From an uncultured Atopobium sp. (lineage in GTDB: Bacteria > Actinomycetota > Coriobacteriia > Coriobacteriales > Atopobiaceae), in the NCBI GenBank assembly GCA_916720015.1, contig CAKAPZ010000062.1, positions 1 through 5,932 on the forward strand: DNA of 5,932 nt, written 5' to 3'. The notes beneath the pieces were generated by a model. It was not told the origin of the DNA, did not search any database, and saw only the letters and a list, made by a program, of their open reading frames with translations. Below, one piece after another: positions 1-5,806 of the stretch. The position numbers and the translations under genes are program-made. Position 1 is the stretch's first letter. Every line of letters begins with the position of its first letter.

Positions 1-6
1 TCTCAT
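1..6 (-). CDS. possible start of a further minus-strand gene, cut by the window edge
   Basis: An ATG at 6-4 followed by one AGA codon is preceded by a purine-rich AGAGGG at 16-11 with a 4-nt spacer, which is a reasonable ribosome binding site. The 103 bp between this ATG and the methyltransferase stop contain no clear hairpin terminator, so the gene could be co-transcribed with trpS and the methyltransferase. Only two codons are visible, so nothing can be said of the product, and the start may be coincidental. Confidence 0.3.
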
Positions 7-109
7 ATTTCCCTCTACAACTTATAATTTAATTATTTCTTTTTCTTTGGTTTGGGTACCAGTAATTCATCATACGTTGAATTGTACAAGCCTTTGTTTT
101 CTACACTTT

Positions 110-1447
110 TTACTTAGTAGGTGCAACTTTTGACATCAATACAACACACTCCGTATGGAAGGTCTGTGGGAATAGGTCTACTGGTGTGACGCTCACAGGT
201 TTGTATGAGCCAATCTCAACAAAGCGCTTAAGGTCACGCGCAAGTGTTGCAGGATCACAGGAAACATACGCAATAGCGCGTGCAGGCTGCTTAGAAAGCT
301 GCTGAATTACATCAGGAGCAAGTCCCGCACGAGGAGGGTCAACAATAATAACGTCAGCATCTGTGTCAGGGAATTCTCTACCTGCGTCTCCGCCTACTGC
401 ATCAACGTTATCAAGCTTGGCCAACTCAAGGTTGCGACGAAGATCTCTTACTGCTGGACCGTAGGCTTCAACAGCAGAAACAAATCCCGCACGCTTTGCA
501 AGAGGAAGTGTGAAGGTTCCTGCTCCACAGTAAAGATCCATTGCCTCGTCATCTGGCTGAACATCCAAACCAGAAAGCACAAGCTCAACGAGTTTCTCGG
601 CACCCTTGGTATTGACCTGGAAAAAAGAAGGAGCAGAAAGCTGCATCTTCTGGCCGTCAATCAGCTCGCTCCATGAGCCGGAGCCACTCAGGCGCTCAAC
701 GCCTACAACGCGGCGGGCTTTACTAGGACCCTTGGTCATAACGCGAACAACACTTGTTGCCTTTACTGCGTCTCCTAAAACGCGAGCAATCTGTGCACGT
801 GGAAAGCCGCTTGGAGCGGTCCAGAGCGCTACTTCAAGCTCTTTGGTACGTCTAGATACTCTGATGCCAATGCGTTCTATATCAAGCTCGTGAGAGCCTG
901 AGAGGTAGGAGAGCGCACCGCTTACAGCTCCGACTGCCTTTTGGTTGCTCTTATCTAAAAGCGGACAGTCTTTAATGCGGACAATGTCCTGTCCGTTAGG
1001 CGCATACATGCCTACCAGCGTTTTATTGCCGTGACGCTTAAATGCAAGTTCAATTTTGTTGCGGTATCCCCACGGCTCACCGGGAGAAACAATATCTTTT
1101 ACCAGTTCATAGACATCGTCGTGAGAAAAGTGCCCAATACGTTCAAGGGCAGAAATCACGCCGTTGCGTTTCTCGACAAGTTGTTGCTCGTAGACAATGT
1201 TGCCCCAAGGAGTGGCTCCTGTGAGCGCCACAAAAGGATTGGGATGAGGCTCTCTGAACGCAGATGCTTCCAAGACCTTTACAAGCTGACCGCGAGAAAA
1301 CCTGTCTGAGTCCTCGGTAATCTGTACACTGACGGTATCTCCAGGGACGGCGCCTCCAGAGATGAAGACTGTTTTACCTTCTGATGTATGGGCAATAGCG
1401 TCTGGACCATAGCTCATACGTTCTACATGTAAGGTGAGCTCAGACAC
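110..1447 (-). CDS. rlmD: 23S rRNA (uracil-5-)-methyltransferase, RlmD/RlmCD (TrmA/RumA) family
   Basis: This SAM-dependent RNA methyltransferase makes 5-methyluridine, most likely in 23S rRNA; in Gram-positives one RlmCD enzyme can serve two uridines (E. coli positions 747 and 1939). Seen in the 445-residue product: an N-terminal TRAM-like RNA-binding domain (about 1-60), the family motif GYRNK (127-131), FFQVN (275-279), SAM motif I DLYCGAG (304-310), motif IV DPPRAG (370-375), the nucleophile Cys397 in SCDPATLARDL, and the general base Glu433 in FHTEC. Length and motif order are normal for the family. The GTG start is preferred over the ATG at codon 11 because the later start would remove the first TRAM strand; GTG also directly follows the trpS stop. 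The [4Fe-4S] cysteines of RlmD are absent: CGGC is replaced by TGAT (76-79), and only Cys161 remains. The symbol is a family-level assignment; rlmCD or trmA-like specificity is not excluded. Confidence 0.9.
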   Translation of the reverse strand: MSELTLHVERMSYGPDAIAHTSEGKTVFISGGAVPGDTVSVQITEDSDRFSRGQLVKVLEASAFREPHPNPFVALTGATPWGNIVYEQQLVEKRNGVISALERIGHFSHDDVYELVKDIVSPGEPWGYRNKIELAFKRHGNKTLVGMYAPNGQDIVRIKDCPLLDKSNQKAVGAVSGALSYLSGSHELDIERIGIRVSRRTKELEVALWTAPSGFPRAQIARVLGDAVKATSVVRVMTKGPSKARRVVGVERLSGSGSWSELIDGQKMQLSAPSFFQVNTKGAEKLVELVLSGLDVQPDDEAMDLYCGAGTFTLPLAKRAGFVSAVEAYGPAVRDLRRNLELAKLDNVDAVGGDAGREFPDTDADVIIVDPPRAGLAPDVIQQLSKQPARAIAYVSCDPATLARDLKRFVEIGSYKPVSVTPVDLFPQTFHTECVVLMSKVAPTK

Positions 1448-2497
1448 TTAGTAGACCATTCCCATTGCCTCGCGAACCTCGTCAAGCGTGGCGTTAGCAA
1501 TAACGTTTGCACGAGCGTTTCCGTCGTGGAGGATATCGCGAATAAGGTCTGGCTGAGCTGCAAACTCTGCACGCCTCTGACGAATTGGCTCAAAGTAGGT
1601 GTTAACGGCATCAATGACGTAAGCCTTAAGAGCTCCACCGCCGCCCATGCCAATCTCGTCAGCGATCTCTCTTGGATCACGACCAGTGCAAATGCCAGCA
1701 GTGGTGAGAAGCGCAGAGACTCCAGGACGGTTGTCTGGATCAAAGGTAATCATGCGCTCGGAGTCAGTCTTGGACTTCTTGATGAGCTTGGCAGTTTCTT
1801 CTGCTGTCATAGAAAGTGAGATAGCGTTGCCGTAAGACTTGCTCATCTTGCGACCATCAAGACCAGGAATCAATGGGGTAGAGGTGAGAAGGCCAGAAAC
1901 CTCCGGGAATACCTTACCGTAGCGCTCATTAAAGCGACGGGCAATCTTAGAGGTAATCTCAATGTGAGGCAGCTGATCGCGACCAACAGGAACAACATTT
2001 CCTTTGCAGAAAAGAATGTCGCATGCTTGGTGCACAGGATAAGTGAGGAGAAGGCCTGTAAGAGCATGGCCAGATGCTTCCTGCTCTGCCTTAACGGTTG
2101 GATTTCTATGAAGCTCAGACTCGGTAACAAGCGAGAGGAACGGCAACATAAGCTGGTTGAGAGCTGGAACTGCAGAATGCGTGAAAATCATAGTCTTCTC
2201 TGGATCAATTCCGCAGGCCAGATAATCAATAACCATATTGTAGACATTGTCTGCAATATGCTCAGTGGTGTCTCTGTCTGTAATAACCTGATAGTCAGCA
2301 ATAATAATATTGGTATGAACACCAAGATTTTGGAGTCTTACGCGCTCAACAATAGTGCCAAAGTAGTGGCCAAGGTGAAGCCTTCCGGTAGGTCGGTCAC
2401 CAGTAAGCATGTTGTACTTTCCTGCATGCTCGGCTAAATCCGCCTGAATTTCATCAGAACGGCGAACAGCTGCTTCATAACTGCCTTCGTTTGGCAT
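1448..2497 (-). CDS. trpS: tryptophan--tRNA ligase (tryptophanyl-tRNA synthetase)
   Basis: This class Ic aminoacyl-tRNA synthetase charges tRNA-Trp with tryptophan using ATP in the cytoplasm. Seen in the 349-residue product: the HIGH-type signature HLGH (41-44) inside TGDRPTGRLHLGHY, the residues PVGRDQLPHIE (170-180) typical of the active-site domain, and a perfect KMSKS loop (217-221). The first 29 residues precede the usual beginning of the Rossmann fold (MLTGDRPTG, from Met30). I keep the long start because a strong ribosome binding site stands just before it. The GDRPTG-L-HLGHY form resembles the lineage found in many Gram-positives and as auxiliary TrpRS in some actinobacteria, rather than the E. 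coli-type GxQPSG form. Its stop codon touches the GTG start of the methyltransferase gene, so translation of the two is probably coupled. A separate promoter and the upstream terminator isolate it from the ABC operon. Confidence 0.97.
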   Translation of the reverse strand: MPNEGSYEAAVRRSDEIQADLAEHAGKYNMLTGDRPTGRLHLGHYFGTIVERVRLQNLGVHTNIIIADYQVITDRDTTEHIADNVYNMVIDYLACGIDPEKTMIFTHSAVPALNQLMLPFLSLVTESELHRNPTVKAEQEASGHALTGLLLTYPVHQACDILFCKGNVVPVGRDQLPHIEITSKIARRFNERYGKVFPEVSGLLTSTPLIPGLDGRKMSKSYGNAISLSMTAEETAKLIKKSKTDSERMITFDPDNRPGVSALLTTAGICTGRDPREIADEIGMGGGGALKAYVIDAVNTYFEPIRQRRAEFAAQPDLIRDILHDGNARANVIANATLDEVREAMGMVY

Positions 2498-2502
2498 AGT
2501 GA

Positions 2503-2508
2503 CTCCTT
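2503..2508 (-). promoter_or_regulatory. ribosome binding site of trpS
   Basis: AAGGAG lies 5 nt before the ATG at 2497-2495. It decides the start in favour of the 29-residue N-terminal extension over Met30, which opens the conserved TGDRPTG segment. Confidence 0.8.
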
Positions 2509-2535
2509 GAAGTAAATTAATGCGTGAACTAAGTA

Positions 2536-2565
2536 AGTTTACCGCATTCCAAGCTATGGTTTAAA
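2536..2565 (-). promoter_or_regulatory. candidate promoter of trpS and the rRNA methyltransferase gene
   Basis: A -35-like TTTAAA (2565-2560) and a -10-like TAAACT (2541-2536) stand 18 bp apart, each matching the sigma-70 consensus at four of six bases. They lie between the upstream terminator and the trpS ribosome binding site and would give a leader of about 30 nt. The leader is too short for a T-box or an attenuator with a Trp-rich leader peptide. The location is logical but the boxes are weak. Confidence 0.3.
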
Positions 2566-2585
2566 TAATGAGTTACTAATCGCCG

Positions 2586-2616
2586 AAAACGATACGCCGA
2601 CTTTCGTCGGCGTATC
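2586..2616 (-). terminator. rho-independent terminator of the ABC transporter operon
   Basis: Read on the minus strand, a perfect 11-bp stem GATACGCCGAC/GTCGGCGTATC (2616-2606 with 2601-2591) closes on a 4-nt GAAA loop (a stable GNRA-type tetraloop) and is followed by GTTTTC (TTTT at 2589-2586). It begins 44 nt after the end of the last permease gene and ends about 90 nt before the trpS start. The plus-strand side has no T run, so it acts in the minus direction only. Confidence 0.85.
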
Positions 2617-2618
2617 TA

Positions 2619-2702
2619 ACAAGGATGCTTCAATTGAAAGCCTACGTTTTAGTTGTTTATCAACCTTCATTACTAGCCCCTTTCGTTTGACAGCATCCTT
2701 GT
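2619..2702. repeat. 11-bp inverted repeat spanning the end of the last permease gene
   Basis: ACAAGGATGCT (2619-2629) and AGCATCCTTGT (2692-2702) are perfect inverted copies separated by 62 bp. One arm lies inside the last codons of the permease gene, the other in the untranslated region just 2 nt before the terminator stem. In the transcript the arms could pair and enclose the stop codon in a loop stacked on the terminator hairpin. A functional role is inference. Confidence 0.6.
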
Positions 2703-3844
2703 GTTATCAATTTGCTTTTTACAACTGCTTTATTGATCAAAGCAATAATTAAAGTCATAGTTATCAAAATGAAGATCCATAGAAGTGTTTCGAGACAAAC
2801 TTCAAAATACGAAATTCTTCCAGACTTAAATACATCCGTGGTAGGGAAGATTTCTAAAGCTCCCACTATTGACTTAGAATCCAAATACGTGAGCGGTATC
2901 CATTTGATAATTGAATGTTGAAAGTCTCGTGTTAAGAAATATTTTGGATAAAACGGTACGCATAACAGGATGAAGACTATAAGTAGAGAAATAGTTGGCT
3001 CTTTAGAAATAGTCAATAGCAATTCATAGAAGGTGATGACTAGAATTGAAAACAGACAAATAAGTATAAGCTGTGATGTGATTAATTGAAGCGCGGATGA
3101 ATAAATAATTTCGCCACCTCTTCTAAATACTACAGGGTAATCTGGTAGTCCTAAACCATTACGAATCAGTGCATATACGAGTAATGGCGCAATAGAAATA
3201 GCAAACGAGATCATTCCTGTGAAAAGAATAGATAGGCATTTTGATATATGGAATGTTACAAAGGTTAGTTGCCTATTTCCCAAGAGCTTATTTCTATGAC
3301 TATTTTTTGCGGCGATGAATGAAAATATACCGATAGCTGCATAGATGACTAATGGTGTTCTATTTAAAAACAGAGACGCCATCATTTCAATCGAAGGGTA
3401 TTGTTGTACGTCTTTGTAGAGTGCGCTATTTCCCAATTGCGAAAGATGCTCATAGTATAGTTGCTTGGCCTGTAAGTCGTAGATAGATTCCGCAGTTTGA
3501 CGCCCACTTTGCGCATCTTCTAGTTGGTTATTTAAGAAATCTAAGTATCTTTGTACAAAATCTAAACTATCCTGACTGTTTGCCAGAGCATAGGTTATTG
3601 AGAGCTTTTTAGTTAATCGAATTAAATCATCATCAGAAATCTGTTGTTCTATCCCGCTCTCGTATTCTCTCTTGTAGTTTAAATAGGTTTCATTAAAAAC
3701 CTCACGCGAATTCCAGTCTAAAAACCAGTTAGACATAGATGGTTGAATAAGAATAGAAGAAAAATAAACTGTTAAGACACATATTACTAGCCATGTGAAA
3801 GGGTGTTTCAACAACAGCTTTATATTAGATGTCAGGTGCCACAT
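2660..3844 (-). CDS. ABC-2-type transporter permease subunit (second of a paralogous pair)
   Basis: This is an integral membrane subunit of an ABC exporter. The 394-residue product has a first TM helix at about 16-34, a hydrophilic, largely helical extracytoplasmic region at about 35-160, then hydrophobic segments at about 163-179, 203-225, 252-277, 283-298 and 352-371. The tail is short, basic and cytoplasmic. It shares aligned motifs with the permease at 4533-5687: KLLG (186-189), LIRNG-GL--YPVV (226-239), G-I--S-ALQ (244-253) and YLD---I-G (320-328). The ATG start follows AAGGAG (3855-3850) with a 5-nt spacer, and this site overlaps the stop codon of the ATPase gene 9 nt upstream. It is the last gene of the operon, followed by the terminator at 2616-2586. 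It is AT-rich compared with trpS (30% GC at 2761-2820 against 48% at 1561-1620). No family name or substrate is recognised beyond the ABC-2 architecture. Confidence 0.85.
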   Translation of the reverse strand: MWHLTSNIKLLLKHPFTWLVICVLTVYFSSILIQPSMSNWFLDWNSREVFNETYLNYKREYESGIEQQISDDDLIRLTKKLSITYALANSQDSLDFVQRYLDFLNNQLEDAQSGRQTAESIYDLQAKQLYYEHLSQLGNSALYKDVQQYPSIEMMASLFLNRTPLVIYAAIGIFSFIAAKNSHRNKLLGNRQLTFVTFHISKCLSILFTGMISFAISIAPLLVYALIRNGLGLPDYPVVFRRGGEIIYSSALQLITSQLILICLFSILVITFYELLLTISKEPTISLLIVFILLCVPFYPKYFLTRDFQHSIIKWIPLTYLDSKSIVGALEIFPTTDVFKSGRISYFEVCLETLLWIFILITMTLIIALINKAVVKSKLITQGCCQTKGASNEG

Positions 3845-3853
3845 ATTAGCTCC

Positions 3854-4540
3854 TTATTCAGCTGAGCAGTCAAACAACTCGTGATATAAAAACCTCGATT
3901 CTTTGCATGCATCAACTTGCTGTAGGGTTTTGTTTTTAATGAATATAAAAGAGTTGCATACTCTATCTAGTTCTTCTGGCAAATGAGAGGAGATAATGAC
4001 GCATGCACCATGTTCTGCCAGTGTTTTAATCAGATGCGAACTATACTCTGCGTGTTGTATATCAAGTGCGTTGAGCGGTTCATCTAAGAGAATGTAAGGC
4101 GATTGTGAAACAAAAGCCATGGCAAGCTGTAGCTGCATTTTCATTCCCTGTGAGAACTTGCTAATTTTTTGAGATTTTAGATTTAATGCGTCGAGCATTT
4201 TGAGAGGAGTATCAATATTAGCTTCTGATCTCCATATCTTTTTGACAAGTTCCAAGTGGAATTTTCCATTCATTGTTGGATATAAAATTGAATTATCTTC
4301 AGGTGAGTAATAGACCTCTTGAGCATAAATATCCGAATCGATAATTGAGATATCATCGCAAGTTATTAATCCTGATTTTAATAAACTGATATCTCCATTT
4401 AGAGTTTTCAGTAGGGTGCTCTTTCCAAAGCCATTTGGAGCCATAAGTCCGTAGACCCCTCCTGGACTGAATGAGAATGTAACATTGTTTAAGACAGCCT
4501 TGTCTTTATAGCCTATTGAAACATCATTGAGCTTAAGCAT
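3854..4540 (-). CDS. ABC transporter ATP-binding protein
   Basis: This cytoplasmic ATPase should power the two flanking permeases as a homodimer. Seen in the 228 residues: A-loop Tyr11, Walker A APNGFGKST (34-42, Lys40), SPED at the Q-loop position (79-82, Glu81 where Gln is usual), signature FSQGM (129-133, a divergent LSGGQ), Walker B YILLDE (149-154, catalytic Glu154), D-loop NALD (157-160) and H-loop His186. The length fits a single nucleotide-binding domain of the ABC-2 exporter class, with only a short C-terminal extension (about 195-228). The ATG overlaps the upstream permease stop by 8 nt (ATGCTTAA). The sequence before it, GTGGGTGTAATAAAAA, is a poor ribosome binding site, so translation is probably coupled to the upstream permease. 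The divergent Walker A and signature keep all catalytic residues, so activity is expected. The substrate is unknown. Confidence 0.93.
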   Translation of the reverse strand: MLKLNDVSIGYKDKAVLNNVTFSFSPGGVYGLMAPNGFGKSTLLKTLNGDISLLKSGLITCDDISIIDSDIYAQEVYYSPEDNSILYPTMNGKFHLELVKKIWRSEANIDTPLKMLDALNLKSQKISKFSQGMKMQLQLAMAFVSQSPYILLDEPLNALDIQHAEYSSHLIKTLAEHGACVIISSHLPEELDRVCNSFIFIKNKTLQQVDACKESRFLYHELFDCSAE

Positions 4541-5687
4541 TTTTTATTACACCCACTAAGTCTGCTTGCAATAATTTCCTGAGTTTATTGATTCCAATAG
4601 TTATGAAAATAATTAAAACAGCCCACAGCATGAATATGAGCAGTCCATATAAAGGTTGAGGTTGTGCATAGTAAATCTTGTTTGTAAAAAACTGAGTATC
4701 TCCGACGAAACCAATTATTGCGCCAATGTCCAAATAACCAATGGGGAGGTACTCTATCCACCCTAAAAGCAACTGAGGTGAAGAAAGACTCATTGCAAAG
4801 ATAGATGAACAAATTACAAGAAAGTAGAGCACTAGAGGTATAAGAAACTTACGGGTAATAGAGAAAGCACAGATTAAAACTAAAGAGACAAACATGTTTG
4901 TTACCGCAGTATATGTAACAGACCAAACGGCGCACTGGAGAGCATTTGAAGTGTAAATGGTTCCTGCCTGAACTAGAACAACAGGGTAAGAAGTTAATCC
5001 AATTCCGTTACGTATCAATTCAATGGTAAACAAAGGAATATATGAGCAGAGACAGATGCTGGAAGCAATAATCGCAGACGCGCTAATACACCCAGAAAGA
5101 CGCTGCAGGTAAGGCATTTGATCTTTTCCTAGTAGTTTCTCCCGAGAGGTGATTTGAGCTAAAGCAATGAAGGTTCCAATTGCTGGCAGAAATCTTAAAA
5201 CAACAGGCAATCTATTTATTGAGTATGAAATTGAATGTATAGCTGGTAATTTACTTTCAGTTTCGTATTGATTACTTAATGGAATGTGCTGCATCTTTTG
5301 AGAAAATGCTTCCTGAGCTAAATAATAAAAGTCAGTATCATAAAGTCTAAAAGCTAGGCTGTTTGATGACACGAATGAATAGTAGGTTAGGCTTGCTTGA
5401 TAGAATTTCTCGCTTGTTGTGGCAAGCTTAATATTTCCCAACAGCTCTATTTGCTTTTCAAGAGTTTTGAAGTTTTCCGATGAGCGCTGACCAGAGCCAT
5501 AGCTTTCCGCTTGTTTGACAAGGTAATCGTATTCATCGCTTACAACACCATTTCGAGCAAAATTTATGCTGTATGTATCTAGATTTGCAAAAACCGGAAT
5601 TAGTAAAAGAGCCGCAAAAACACAGGTAGCAAGCCACAATGAAGGTTGCCTTATAGCCGTTTTGATAAGACTCTTGCAATACCACAT
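4533..5687 (-). CDS. ABC-2-type transporter permease subunit (first of a paralogous pair)
   Basis: This is an integral membrane subunit of an ABC exporter and the first gene of the operon. The 384-residue product has TM1 at about 17-34, a hydrophilic region at about 35-158 that should lie outside the membrane, TM2 at about 161-179, TM3 at about 199-222, further hydrophobic segments at about 255-277 and 281-300, and a last helix at about 345-366. Motifs shared with its paralogue at 2660-3844 include an N-terminal MW----IK-----P--WL pattern, KLLG (184-187), LIRNG-GL--YPVV (224-237), G-I--S-ALQ (242-251) and YLP--YLD---I-G (313-326). The extracytoplasmic regions of the two differ much more. The ATG follows AGGAGG (5697-5692) with a 4-nt spacer, the strongest ribosome binding site in the window. 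The end overlaps the ATPase start by 8 nt. The transported compound cannot be inferred. Confidence 0.85.
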   Translation of the reverse strand: MWYCKSLIKTAIRQPSLWLATCVFAALLLIPVFANLDTYSINFARNGVVSDEYDYLVKQAESYGSGQRSSENFKTLEKQIELLGNIKLATTSEKFYQASLTYYSFVSSNSLAFRLYDTDFYYLAQEAFSQKMQHIPLSNQYETESKLPAIHSISYSINRLPVVLRFLPAIGTFIALAQITSREKLLGKDQMPYLQRLSGCISASAIIASSICLCSYIPLFTIELIRNGIGLTSYPVVLVQAGTIYTSNALQCAVWSVTYTAVTNMFVSLVLICAFSITRKFLIPLVLYFLVICSSIFAMSLSSPQLLLGWIEYLPIGYLDIGAIIGFVGDTQFFTNKIYYAQPQPLYGLLIFMLWAVLIIFITIGINKLRKLLQADLVGVIKNA

Positions 5688-5721
5688 ATCTCCTCCTCAG
5701 ATGAGAAAAGATAAGTGCTAC

Positions 5722-5759
5722 TTTGTAAGAACTTTACTCTTATTTGTAATTTTTTACAA
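5722..5759. promoter_or_regulatory. candidate operator: two TTTGTAA-type repeats 21 bp apart
   Basis: Plus-strand TTTGTAA occurs at 5722-5728 and again at 5743-5749. The second copy forms a perfect inverted repeat TTGTAA-tttt-TTACAA (5744-5759). The first is followed by a partial partner, TTTAC (5733-5737). The 21-bp offset, about two helical turns, would place both on one DNA face, as for a cooperatively bound dimeric repressor. The repeats sit just before the ABC operon and overlap a candidate promoter. No regulator gene is visible, and the region is AT-rich, so chance similarity is possible. Confidence 0.35.
5731..5759 (-). promoter_or_regulatory. candidate promoter of the ABC transporter operon
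   Basis: TTGTAA (5759-5754) and TAAAGT (5736-5731) are separated by 17 bp and each match the sigma-70 boxes at four of six bases. An equally plausible pair is TTACTT (5793-5788) with AATAAT (5770-5765), also 17 bp apart. The 119-bp intergenic region must hold a promoter unless the operon is read through from the gene ending at 5807, since no hairpin terminator is evident here. The exact boxes are uncertain. Confidence 0.3.
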
Positions 5760-5806
5760 TATATATTATTTCAGTAAAAGATTATCTAAGTAAATGCATA
5801 TAACAT

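Noticed and set aside
24..36. AT-only palindrome ATAATT-T-AATTAT
   Set aside because: Low-complexity sequence; with no GC in the stem it is not a credible terminator, and no protein site could be supported.
112..1454. The same 9-mer ACTTAGTAG at the ends of both trpS (1446-1454) and the methyltransferase gene (112-120)
   Set aside because: Both copies include a TAA stop next to common codons, the similarity does not extend further, and one 9-mer match is expected by chance at this scale.
1964..2437. A 157-codon plus-strand open frame antisense to trpS
   Set aside because: It lies wholly inside the well-supported trpS gene, its product has no recognisable motif, and no convincing ribosome binding site or promoter was seen.
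2498..2659. Possible T-box riboswitch or Trp leader peptide before trpS
   Set aside because: The region is too short after the terminator, there is no T-box-like GGTGGTACCGCG element, and no small frame with Trp codons. The hairpin lies before the candidate trpS promoter and belongs to the ABC operon.
5566..5793. A 75-codon plus-strand open frame reaching into the ABC upstream region
   Set aside because: It is mostly antisense to the start of permease 2 and ends in low-complexity AT-rich sequence; composition alone explains it.
5786..5806. A six-codon ATG frame (5806-5786) directly after the stop of the partial gene, as a possible leader peptide
   Set aside because: It has no ribosome binding site of its own and is short enough to arise by chance; nothing links it to the exporter.
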